Assembly (NCBI GenBank): GCA_017464685.1
Contig: JAFTYO010000037.1
Span: 1-42,752 of the forward strand
Direction: 5' to 3'
Length of the DNA: 42,752 nucleotides
DNA from: Alphaproteobacteria bacterium
GTDB lineage: Bacteria > Pseudomonadota > Alphaproteobacteria > RF32 > CAG-239
This document shows, piece by piece, positions 25,548 through 33,885 of the stretch. The notes under the pieces are model-generated. The model saw only the letters and a program-made list of their open reading frames with translations. It ran no database searches and was not told the DNA's origin. The position numbers and the translations under genes were made by a program. Numbering within the stretch: position 1 is the stretch's first letter; each line of letters begins with the position of its first letter.

Positions 25548-25949
25548 CTAATTTAAAGCTGTGTTGACTCGCATATTACCAATTAAGCTGACAGCCGGAA
25601 TTTTTATATCTTTTATTTGATTACAACCTTGTAAAACAATCCGACAAGTGCCATACAAAACCGCAAAAGCCGAATTGATGGGAGCACTATCGGAGAACTC
25701 AAAATATTCCCCCGGCTCAAGCTCGGGAATTTCACCTTTAAAGCCCAGACCGTTTTCGAGATACGAATTTCCTTTGTCATCGGTGATGTTAAAATCTTTT
25801 CCCAAAATTTGTATTTTATCGTCAGAATTATTTTCAATGCGCAAATAATATGAACAAGCATTGTCATCTTCATCTTCTAAATAAGCCTGACAAGCCGAAA
25901 TTAAAATATCATCGGTCTGAGAGGTTACATATTCATTTTCAAAATTCAT
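25548..25949 (-). CDS. apaG: ApaG-domain protein
   Basis: A 133-residue protein matching the ApaG/DUF525 fibronectin-like fold: YYLRIENNSDDKIQILGKDF, then TDDKGN, GLGFKGEIPELEPGEYFEFSD, and the IPAVSLIG end. ApaG proteins are small and their role in E. coli (near apaH and ksgA) is unclear; the fold also occurs in F-box and polymerase-linked proteins. It is a single gene whose end faces trmL across about 30 bases, and is divergent from the truncated kinase. Confidence 0.8.
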   Translation of the reverse strand: MNFENEYVTSQTDDILISACQAYLEDEDDNACSYYLRIENNSDDKIQILGKDFNITDDKGNSYLENGLGFKGEIPELEPGEYFEFSDSAPINSAFAVLYGTCRIVLQGCNQIKDIKIPAVSLIGNMRVNTALN

Positions 25950-25997
25950 CTTGTTTACCTTATGTTAAATTTATATTAACTATTAATTAACCTTTTA

Positions 25998-26705
25998 GTG
26001 ATTCGCAAGCCAAGATATATTTTGTTCACAAAGTTATACACAACAAAAAAGAATATTAATAAAAATAAAATTCTACGTCAAAAAGAGGCATATCAATATA
26101 AAGAACGCATTAAAGAACGTGACCGAAAAGCCTTGGAAATAATAACAAAACGTCATTTTGATGCTGATTCTTTGTATCAAGAAGTAGCTGATAAATCTGT
26201 GTTTTTATCAGGTGAAATGAAAGAAGATATTGCACTTTTATGTGAAACCATCGGTATTAAAAATAATTTGTCAGCAGAAGCAAAACAAAATGATACTTAT
26301 ACAAACTCCATTCGTTCCATTATTTCCGGTATTGATGAAGTTGTCCCTTACACTTATGATGATGAACAATATACTTATCAGCAATATTTTAATCCGATTA
26401 TAGAAAAAGTTTTAAATGAGGCACCATCTTCAGACAAACCGAAACTGATTCATATGCTCGGTATCCCCAGTGCCGGAAAAACAACTTTTTATAAGAATTA
26501 TCAAAATGAGTTTAAAGACTATGTGCTAATCGGTTTTGATTTAATTATGGAAAAAGTTCCTCAATATCATAGTGATAGAGAGGAAATAGGCAAGATGGAA
26601 GCTTTTAAAAAATGGGAGTTACCGGCCAGAATTGCCGGATATGAACTACTTCGTCAAGCTATAGCAGAAAAGAAGAATATTTTTTTTCATATGCATAAAA
26701 ATTAA
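25998..26705 (+). pseudogene. zeta-toxin-like kinase, probably C-terminally truncated
   Basis: A 235-residue frame with a P-loop IPSAGKTTFY near residues 155-164. After it come VLIGFDLIMEKVPQYHS (catalytic-Asp region of zeta toxins), a helix with KWELPARIAGYELLRQAI, and the strand NIFFHMHKN just before the stop. Zeta kinases phosphorylate UDP-GlcNAc and need over 100 residues after the P-loop, including two basic catalytic residues; only about 75 are present. Shifting either frame at the T8 run (26680-26687) gives no family-like continuation, so a deletion is more likely than a frameshift. The start is GTG at 25998 without a clear ribosome site. No epsilon-type antitoxin is seen. Confidence 0.55.
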
Positions 26706-26815
26706 AATTATGTCTATTTATATCAATTTTTGTTTTTATTGTCAATAATTATTTTAGCTCTTGAAAATTTTATAAAATTGTTTATGCTGAAATAAATATT
26801 TATAAGGAGAAAATT

Positions 26816-27574
26816 ATGTTAAAATCCGTTTTATTGGTTATCGCACTTGTTTTTAATTCTTTTAATGCAAATGCTCAAATACAAGAAGAAACAGCAACTG
26901 TTGTTACAACCGAGTTTTCCAATACCGGTATGGAAGAACAGATGGCCTCTGCAGATGTGGCTTTTCTTGAAAAACTAAAAAACGAAGGTTTTGATTTTAA
27001 CCAAAAAGATGCTAACGGAAATCCTCCTTTATATTACCTTTTGGCTCGCAATCCTGATTTAGATGTTGCAAAAAAAGCCATTGAATTTGGTGCTGATGTT
27101 AATATGCCGGCCAAAAACGGTATGATACCCTTAAATATTGCCACTTCAAAAGCCAATGAGTTACAACTTCAGATTATGATGATGAAAACTATGGGACTTA
27201 ACACTGATGAACCAACAATTCAGGAAGAGCTTAAAAAGAATTTGTTTCATGAAATGACAAGAGCTATTGAAATGACAAAGTTATTAATTGATAATGGAGC
27301 AGATGTCAATTTGGTAAGTTCTTTAGGCACCCCATTGATGAATGCGGTTACTAATGTGTGGAATTTAGATATTGTGAAAATGCTTATAGAGGCAAAAGCT
27401 GATTTAAATGCAACTGATAAAAATGGTAGAACGGCATTGTTTTATGCTTATGCCAGCAATAATGATGCCGTTGTTGAGTTGCTTATTGAAAATGGTGCTG
27501 ATACTTCACTTAAAGATGTTGATGGTAAAACATATCTGGAAATGCAAAAAGTAAGTGTCGAACCTGCCATTTAA
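26816..27574 (+). CDS. exported ankyrin-repeat protein
   Basis: A 252-residue protein with a signal peptide ending at ANAQ near residue 21 and at least four ankyrin repeats. These include NGNPPLYYLLARNPDLDVAKKAIEFGADVN (stated in part), NGADVNLVSSLGTPLMNAV, and NGRTALFYAYASNNDAVVELL. It is therefore a periplasmic or secreted protein-binding module. AAGGAG precedes the ATG. A weak promoter-like pair (TTGAAA at 26761, TATGCT at 26783) lies upstream. Its partner and role are unknown. Confidence 0.82.
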   Translation: MLKSVLLVIALVFNSFNANAQIQEETATVVTTEFSNTGMEEQMASADVAFLEKLKNEGFDFNQKDANGNPPLYYLLARNPDLDVAKKAIEFGADVNMPAKNGMIPLNIATSKANELQLQIMMMKTMGLNTDEPTIQEELKKNLFHEMTRAIEMTKLLIDNGADVNLVSSLGTPLMNAVTNVWNLDIVKMLIEAKADLNATDKNGRTALFYAYASNNDAVVELLIENGADTSLKDVDGKTYLEMQKVSVEPAI

Positions 27575-27640
27575 TTTAATATAAATAAAAAACTTAACCT
27601 ATTTTTTATAAATCAAGGTTTAATATGTCCTCATAATGTT

Positions 27641-27669
27641 TATATCCGGATTGATAAAATCCGGATATA
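27641..27669. promoter_or_regulatory. perfect 11-bp inverted repeat upstream of hppA
   Basis: TATATCCGGAT (27641-27651) and ATCCGGATATA (27659-27669) form a perfect inverted repeat with a 7-base centre, 31 bases before the hppA ATG. The T-run that follows starts only about 10 bases after it, so it may be an imperfect terminator of the ankyrin gene or an operator or leader hairpin of hppA. Confidence 0.6.
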
Positions 27670-27700
27670 GGTGCAACAATTTTTTATAAAGAGGTATATT

Positions 27701-30133
27701 ATGTTAAAATTCAATAAGCTTTGTAAAGCCAGCTTGCTTGCTTTATTTTCTTTATTTATATTTCAAGATGCCTATGCTTCTGAAATAGATTTAAACATTC
27801 CCTCACTTGATGTTATGTTTAATATTTTCGGACTTTCCGTTACCGGCTCACATATTTTGCTTGCTGGTATGATTGTTTGTGTTTTCGGTATGATCTTTGG
27901 TGTTTATGAGTTTGTTCGCATTAAAAAAATGCCTACACATAAATCTATGCTAAGTGTTGCCGAAACAATCTATGAAACTTGTAAAACATATATGAAACAA
28001 CAGGCAAAACTTTTATTTATTTTAGAATGTTTTATTGCCGTTTGTATTTTTTACTATTTCTTTTATCTAAATCAGACCCCAATATTAAAAGTGTTAAACA
28101 TTTTATTATGGTCGGTTTTGGGTATTATGGGTTCGTTTTCGGTTGCATGGTTTGGAATGAGAATCAACACTTATGCTAATGCCAGAACATCTTTTGCTTC
28201 TTTAAAAGGAAAAGCTTATCCGGTGATGAATTTGCCGTTACATTCGGGAATGTCTATCGGTGTATTGCTTATTTGTGTTGAGCTGATTATGATGCTCTTT
28301 ATATTGTTGTTTGTTCCTCGTGACAATGCCGGTGCTTGTTTTATCGGATTTGCAATCGGTGAATCTTTGGGTGCTTCTGCTCTTAGAATTTGCGGAGGTA
28401 TTTTTACCAAAATTGCCGACATCGGTGCAGATTTAATGAAAATTATTTTCAAAATTGATGAAGATGATGCCAGAAACCCAGGAGTTATTGCCGACTGTAC
28501 CGGTGATAATGCGGGTGACTCTGTCGGTCCGACTGCCGATGGCTTTGAAACATATGGTGTAACCGGTGTTGCACTTATCAGCTTTATTGTTTTGGGTGCA
28601 GGTATGATGTATGCTCAAAACGGAGAATTGACACTTCTACCGAACGGAATTGATATTCAGGCTCGTCTTATTACTTGGGTGTTTGCAATGCGTGTATTGA
28701 TGATTTTGACATCTATAATTGCCTATTTGTTAAACAACTTTTTCTGTAAAGCCGTTTTCGGTAAAAAAGAAAAATTTAATTTTGAAACCCCTTTAACATC
28801 ACTTGTTTGGCTAACTTCCATTGTTTCAATTTTGGTAACTTTCGGAGTTTCTTATGTGATGATTGACAGAGCTGTATTCGGTCCTAACTTGTGGTGGAAA
28901 CTTTCAACCATTATCAGTTGTGGTACTTTATCGGCAGCATTAATCCCCGAATTTACCAAAATTTTTACATCTGCAAAATCTAAACATGTTGATGAAGTGG
29001 TAAACGCAAGCCGTGAAGCCGGAGCATCATTAAACATTGTTTCTGGTATTGTTGCCGGAAACTTCTCAGCTTTCTGGCAAGGATTGGTTATGGTAGGCCT
29101 AATGGTTGTAGCATACTTTACGGCTCGCACCGGTTTAGATGCTTATATGGTTTATCCTACAGTATTTGCGTTTGGTTTGGTTGCTTTTGGTATGCTCGGT
29201 ATGGGCCCTGTTACCATTGCAGTTGACTCATATGGTCCGGTTACCGATAATGCGCAATCGGTATTTGAGCTTTCTCAAATTGAGCAAATTAAGGGTATCA
29301 AAAAACAAATTGAGAAAGATTACGGCTTTAAGCCCGATTTTGAACTCGGAAAAAATCTGTTGGAAGAAAACGATTCTGCCGGTAATACTTTTAAGGCAAC
29401 GGCAAAACCGGTATTAATCGGAACGGCTGTTATCGGTGCAACCACGATGATTTTCTCAATTATCTTACTTTTGAACTTATCGCTTAATTTGTTAGACCCC
29501 AATGTATTGTTCGGACTTATCTTGGGCGGTGCTGTAATTTATTGGTTTTCTGGAGCTTCAATGCAAGCCGTATCGGCAGGAGCTTATAAGGCTGTAAATT
29601 ATATCAAAAAACACATCAAACTTAATGGTAAAAAAGCTGCTTCAATTGAAGATTCTAAAAATGTGGTAAGAATCTGTACTGTTTATGCACAAAAAGGTAT
29701 GTTTAATATCTTTATCGTAATTTTCTCGTTTACGATTGCTTTTGCTTGCTTTAATGCCAATTTGTTTGCAAGTTATTTAATTTCGATTGCCGTTTTCGGT
29801 TTATTCCAAGCTTTATATATGGCAAATGCCGGTGGTGCTTGGGATAATGCAAAAAAAGTAGTTGAGGTTGATTTAAAAGAAAAAGGCACACCGCTTCACG
29901 ATGCATCTGTTGTGGGAGATACGGTCGGTGACCCGTATAAAGACACATCATCTGTGGCCTTAAACCCGATTATTAAGTTTACAACATTGTTTGGTTTGTT
30001 AGCAGTTGAAATGGCTGCCACCGCTCCGAAATGCGTTGCAATAGGTTCTGGTGTATTTTTCTTTGTTCTTGGTTTGATTTTTGTATATCGTTCGTTTTAT
30101 ACAATGCGAATTGAACCAGCCAATAAAGAATAA
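27701..30133 (+). CDS. hppA: membrane-bound proton-translocating pyrophosphatase
   Basis: An inner-membrane pump that couples PPi hydrolysis to H+ (or Na+) export. The 810-residue protein has about 15-16 membrane spans. The Mg-PPi site is intact: IADIGADL, DEDDARNPGVIADCTGDNAGD, and near the end NAGGAWDNAKK and VVGDTVGDPYKDTSS. Lys565 in GNTFKA marks the K+-independent subfamily (Ala there in K+-dependent enzymes). The first 27 residues resemble a signal peptide, and the N-terminal span region is longer than in many homologues. The start is ATG 27701, with AGAGG at 7 bases; a GTG 30 bases upstream lacks one. Confidence 0.93.
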   Translation: MLKFNKLCKASLLALFSLFIFQDAYASEIDLNIPSLDVMFNIFGLSVTGSHILLAGMIVCVFGMIFGVYEFVRIKKMPTHKSMLSVAETIYETCKTYMKQQAKLLFILECFIAVCIFYYFFYLNQTPILKVLNILLWSVLGIMGSFSVAWFGMRINTYANARTSFASLKGKAYPVMNLPLHSGMSIGVLLICVELIMMLFILLFVPRDNAGACFIGFAIGESLGASALRICGGIFTKIADIGADLMKIIFKIDEDDARNPGVIADCTGDNAGDSVGPTADGFETYGVTGVALISFIVLGAGMMYAQNGELTLLPNGIDIQARLITWVFAMRVLMILTSIIAYLLNNFFCKAVFGKKEKFNFETPLTSLVWLTSIVSILVTFGVSYVMIDRAVFGPNLWWKLSTIISCGTLSAALIPEFTKIFTSAKSKHVDEVVNASREAGASLNIVSGIVAGNFSAFWQGLVMVGLMVVAYFTARTGLDAYMVYPTVFAFGLVAFGMLGMGPVTIAVDSYGPVTDNAQSVFELSQIEQIKGIKKQIEKDYGFKPDFELGKNLLEENDSAGNTFKATAKPVLIGTAVIGATTMIFSIILLLNLSLNLLDPNVLFGLILGGAVIYWFSGASMQAVSAGAYKAVNYIKKHIKLNGKKAASIEDSKNVVRICTVYAQKGMFNIFIVIFSFTIAFACFNANLFASYLISIAVFGLFQALYMANAGGAWDNAKKVVEVDLKEKGTPLHDASVVGDTVGDPYKDTSSVALNPIIKFTTLFGLLAVEMAATAPKCVAIGSGVFFFVLGLIFVYRSFYTMRIEPANKE

Positions 30134-30156
30134 TACAAATTTTGTATATCAAACAA

Positions 30157-30190
30157 ATCCCTATATATCTTGCGATATATGGGGATTTTT
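30157..30190 (+). terminator. intrinsic terminator of hppA
   Basis: AATCCC-TATATATC and GATATATG-GGGATT form a long stem with a short loop, followed by TTTTTT. It starts about 25 bases past the stop. Confidence 0.85.
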
Positions 30191-30275
30191 TATTTCCGAT
30201 ATCAAATTTTTTTATTAAGCTAATATTAAACAAATTCTGCTTAAAATAAAACATTATTTATTAGAGGATTTTAAA

Positions 30276-33200
30276 ATGTTTAATAAAAAAATATTCATAA
30301 GTATCTTTTGCGGATTATTTATATTTTCTTCAAATGTAAAAGCATTAAATAATTCAAATATTAATTATAGTTTGAGAATTTATAAATATGCAACTCAAAA
30401 AAATATTATAGAGTTTAAAAATGCAAGTAATAAACACGGAATTGATATTATGGATATTAATGGTGATACGGCTTTATGTCATGCTATTAATAATAATGAT
30501 CCTAAAACATATAAATTTCTTATTAAAGAAGGTGCTAAAAGTAAAAAGTATTGCATGCAAAAAGTTAAAAAAAGTAAGTTAAGAACTTTTGAAAAAACTT
30601 TATATGCTTATGAAAATAATTATAGTGAAACATTAAAAAGTGGTGGTTTATTACCTCCTGTTTCTGGAGTATACAATGATAGAGGTTTAAGCTTGTCAGC
30701 AAAGACAGGAATTGCTTTAGGAACTGTTGCTCTTATCGGTGGCGGAGTTGCCGCCGCATCGGGTGGTGGCGGTGGTGGATCAGACACATCATCAGGTAGC
30801 AATAATACAAATGGTAACGATTCAGAAAATGAAGAATGTGAAGCTAAAGGAGGTACTATTATTAACGGTCACTGTATTATGCTTAATATTCCGGGATATA
30901 ATCCTAAAAACGATAATCCAAATGATTATCACACAACCGAATATAATAGTAACGGAATTGATTTTTTAACACAAATTAATGCTGATGTTGCTTATGCCAG
31001 AGGATATACAGGATATATTGTAAACAGAGATGAAAACGGTAACCTTATAAATACTGAAACAGGACTTATTTCAGATAAAAAAGTAAAAGTCGGTATTTAT
31101 GACACAAGTTTTGATATAAATCATCCTGACTTATATGATAATATTGTAAAAAACGAACAAGGTAAAACTTATGGGTATACCTTTGATTTTGGCCCTTGTA
31201 GAGGTAATGATAAAAAAAATTGTTTTGCTTTCAATGTTACAAACGAAGATACACAAAGAGGAAATATAGTATTTTATAATGAAAATAGTGAAGTTGCTGC
31301 AACCGGATGTATCGGATGCCATATAGATAAATTTAATGAAATTTTCGAACTTTATCCTGATGATTATGATTGGGATAAGATAAAAAACAATCCGGATTAT
31401 TATTTAACAGATATCGAAAATGCTGATTTTTTCAGTAATACAAACAATGGGGATCACGGTACTCATATTATGGGAATTATAGGAGGTACATTAAATAACG
31501 AAGGTATGCATGGTGTAGCTCCTAATGTAGATATGGTTGTAATAAGTCATAAGCAGGCTATGTTTTTATTAGATGAATATAGTGTTGATGTAAAAGCAGC
31601 CCAAGCTTTTGTTGATGAAAATATCAGAGTTGTAAATATGAGTTTTGGTTTAGACCTGTCAGAAACTCCTTATGCAAATTTAGATAAAGCATCAACATTA
31701 AAAACTTTGGATATATCAAAATTTAATGAAGTTACAAATAAAGTTCATCTGTACGAAACTTTAGCCGATAACAATATTGTAATTGTTCAAGCGGCCGGAA
31801 ATGATGGAAATAATAAAGAAGCTGATATTTTAAACGGATTACCTTTAAATAGTAATTTTAAAGCAGGTTCTGAACATGACTTAACTAATTTATTTATAAC
31901 AGTTGTAGCAGTTAAAAGTGATAATACACTGACACATTATTCGCAAAAATGCGGAGAAACTAAAAATTATTGTTTAGCAGCTCCCGGTGGTGATACTTAT
32001 GATGGTTCTCCTTACTTATCATCTACAAATGGTATGATATATTCAACAGTTAAAAACGACGAAAAACATAAATCCGGTTACGGATATATGCAGGGAACAT
32101 CAATGGCAACCCCTGTTGTCACGGGAAGTGTTGCATTATTGATGGGTGCCTACCCACATCTTTCATCACAACAAATTGTTGAAATTTTGTTCAGAACAGC
32201 AACGGATATAGGTCAAAGTGGTGTAGATGAAATATATGGTAATGGTCTTATTAATTTAGATAGAGCAACAAGTCCTATAGAATATCTTGCTTTTGATTTT
32301 TCAAACACTCAAAATCAGGCAAAATATACATCTTCTGCTTTAATTTTATCAAATTCAACAAGTGATAAAATCATGAAGGTTTTACCTGACAAATTCGTAG
32401 CTTTTGATGAATATGATAGAAGTTTTGAAATTAAAACTTCATCTATTTTTGCAGATACATCAAAACAAAAAAGACATTTATTTGAAAATGATTTTAAATC
32501 TTTTATGAGTAACTCGGTACAAAATATTAAAATGAATAATAATTTATCATTATCTTTCAACAATTCAATTGCAGGTAATGATATTTATAGTCCTTATGGC
32601 TTTTTAAAATTAACTTATAAAAATAATAAATCAGATTTTTATGCTTTTTATTCCGATAATACGGTATTGAATAATTTTAATACATATAATAATACTGCAA
32701 AAAATCCTTTTATAAGCATGGACAATGCCTTTGGTACAGGTTTTAATTATAAATTAGGTGAAATAGCATTCAATTTTGATTATATAAGTGGAAAAAACAA
32801 CTTTTTTGAAGATGAAAATAATTCTGATTTATATGATAATAATATGGATATATTCAGCACAGGATTAAACTATAATATTACCGATAAATTTAAGATAGCT
32901 TCAAATATCGGTATATTAAGAGAAGACGGTTCTGTCTTAGGCATGATAGGAAAAGATGCTTTTAATATGCATAAAACAAATACATTTTTTACAGGTTTAA
33001 GAATATCTTATAATCCCATAAAAAATTTGAATTTTACAGCTTCTTATTATAGAGGTTATACAAATACATCTGTAAACAATTCAGTATTTAATATTTCAGA
33101 TTTAATAAGTGATAGTATTGCCATAAATGCTAATTACAATTTAACATCTGATAATATTATAGGATTAGATATATATTCACCTCTCGGTATAAAAAAAGGA

Positions 33201-33440
33201 ACAGCTGATATTTATCTTGCTTCAGGTAGACATCCGACAGAAGATAAGGTTTATTTACATAAATATCAGGTGGACTTAAAAGATAATAAAAGAGAGTGGA
33301 ATATTAGTATGTTTTATGATACAAAAATAAAAGAAGATACCAATTTTAAAACTCGTTTCGGTGTAAGAATAAATCCGGAACATCAAGAAAATGCAAAACC
33401 TGATTATTTTGGTATGTTTAACTTTAGTTTTTCGTTTTAA
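30276..33440 (+). CDS. subtilisin-type autotransporter (surface serine protease)
   Basis: A 1054-residue surface protein. Signal peptide 1-23; an ankyrin-like unit at about 50-85 (DINGDTALCHAINNNDPKTYK); a hydrophobic Gly/Ala-rich segment at about 142-166 (GTVALIGGGVAAASGGGGGG); then an S8 subtilisin domain with Asp276 (GIYDTSFDINHPDL), His394 (GDHGTHIMGIIGG) and Ser609 (GTSMATPVVTGSVALL). The C-terminal 300 residues are beta-rich and end in FNFSFSF, the autotransporter barrel signature. An insert before the catalytic His holds CIGCH (345-349). GAGG precedes the ATG. It is AT-rich with many Asn codons, compared with its neighbours, and may be recently acquired. Substrates are unknown. Confidence 0.85.
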   Translation: MFNKKIFISIFCGLFIFSSNVKALNNSNINYSLRIYKYATQKNIIEFKNASNKHGIDIMDINGDTALCHAINNNDPKTYKFLIKEGAKSKKYCMQKVKKSKLRTFEKTLYAYENNYSETLKSGGLLPPVSGVYNDRGLSLSAKTGIALGTVALIGGGVAAASGGGGGGSDTSSGSNNTNGNDSENEECEAKGGTIINGHCIMLNIPGYNPKNDNPNDYHTTEYNSNGIDFLTQINADVAYARGYTGYIVNRDENGNLINTETGLISDKKVKVGIYDTSFDINHPDLYDNIVKNEQGKTYGYTFDFGPCRGNDKKNCFAFNVTNEDTQRGNIVFYNENSEVAATGCIGCHIDKFNEIFELYPDDYDWDKIKNNPDYYLTDIENADFFSNTNNGDHGTHIMGIIGGTLNNEGMHGVAPNVDMVVISHKQAMFLLDEYSVDVKAAQAFVDENIRVVNMSFGLDLSETPYANLDKASTLKTLDISKFNEVTNKVHLYETLADNNIVIVQAAGNDGNNKEADILNGLPLNSNFKAGSEHDLTNLFITVVAVKSDNTLTHYSQKCGETKNYCLAAPGGDTYDGSPYLSSTNGMIYSTVKNDEKHKSGYGYMQGTSMATPVVTGSVALLMGAYPHLSSQQIVEILFRTATDIGQSGVDEIYGNGLINLDRATSPIEYLAFDFSNTQNQAKYTSSALILSNSTSDKIMKVLPDKFVAFDEYDRSFEIKTSSIFADTSKQKRHLFENDFKSFMSNSVQNIKMNNNLSLSFNNSIAGNDIYSPYGFLKLTYKNNKSDFYAFYSDNTVLNNFNTYNNTAKNPFISMDNAFGTGFNYKLGEIAFNFDYISGKNNFFEDENNSDLYDNNMDIFSTGLNYNITDKFKIASNIGILREDGSVLGMIGKDAFNMHKTNTFFTGLRISYNPIKNLNFTASYYRGYTNTSVNNSVFNISDLISDSIAINANYNLTSDNIIGLDIYSPLGIKKGTADIYLASGRHPTEDKVYLHKYQVDLKDNKREWNISMFYDTKIKEDTNFKTRFGVRINPEHQENAKPDYFGMFNFSFSF

Positions 33441-33442
33441 TA

Positions 33443-33471
33443 AATCATGTAAAAATTATTATTACATGGTT
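33443..33471 (+). terminator. hairpin after the autotransporter gene
   Basis: AATCATGTAA and TTACATGGTT pair over 10 positions (one G-T) around a 9-base loop. No T-run follows on the plus strand, so termination here is uncertain; it may mark the left edge of the origin gap. Confidence 0.45.
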
Positions 33472-33885
33472 GAAAAGTGTATTAAGTTGATTATTTGTTA
33501 TAATAAACTTATACACACACCACCTGCCCATTATTTAAATTTAAAAAAATAATAGTTGTTGGTTGTATATTCTTGTGATTATTGTGGATTAAATTTTATC
33601 CACAAATTTATCCTATATTTTAACCATCTGTTAATAAGCTTCTTAATAAATCGTTAAAATTTTTATATTTCAAAAACTTATATTTTATTAATCTATTGTT
33701 AATAACTTTTTATATCAACAACATTAACAGGTGTTGATAAAAGTTATCAAGATGTTAATAAGTGTTTTGAAATGTTTTTAATTGTCTGAACAAATTTGTA
33801 TATTGTTTTTAAGTTACTAAACTTATGCACAGGTAAAAATCAATCTTGTGTATAAAGTATATAACATATTGAATAAGGGGATTTC
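33472..33885. other. oriC: putative chromosomal replication origin (oriC)
   Basis: An AT-rich intergenic stretch with no gene. It contains four exact DnaA boxes (TTATNCACA): plus 33509-33517, plus 33596-33604, plus 33823-33831, minus 33847-33855, and a one-mismatch copy on minus at 33583-33591. At this base composition only about three exact boxes would be expected in the whole window. Between the boxes lie TTAATAA-rich repeats suited to unwinding, a perfect TTGATAA-aag-TTATCAA palindrome (33734-33750), and three TTAA-N7-TTAA motifs. Flanking coaE-dnaQ, and mnmE-mnmG-rsmG-parAB further right, are origin-proximal in alphaproteobacteria. The last two boxes abut the coaE start. Confidence 0.8.
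33620..33702. promoter_or_regulatory. three TTAA-N7-TTAA motifs (CtrA-type sites)
   Basis: Exact TTAA-N7-TTAA occurs at 33620-33634, 33643-33657 and 33688-33702. This is the CtrA binding core that represses replication initiation in Caulobacter oriC. In such AT-rich DNA some matches arise by chance, so function is inferred from clustering inside the origin. Confidence 0.4.

Noticed and set aside
26034-26042. Exact DnaA box TTATACACA in the kinase-like gene
   Set aside because: About three such 9-mers are expected by chance in a window of this size and composition, and it is isolated.
26680-26687. T8 run as the cause of a frameshift in the kinase-like gene
   Set aside because: Neither alternative frame gives a family-like continuation; both stop or become low-complexity at once.
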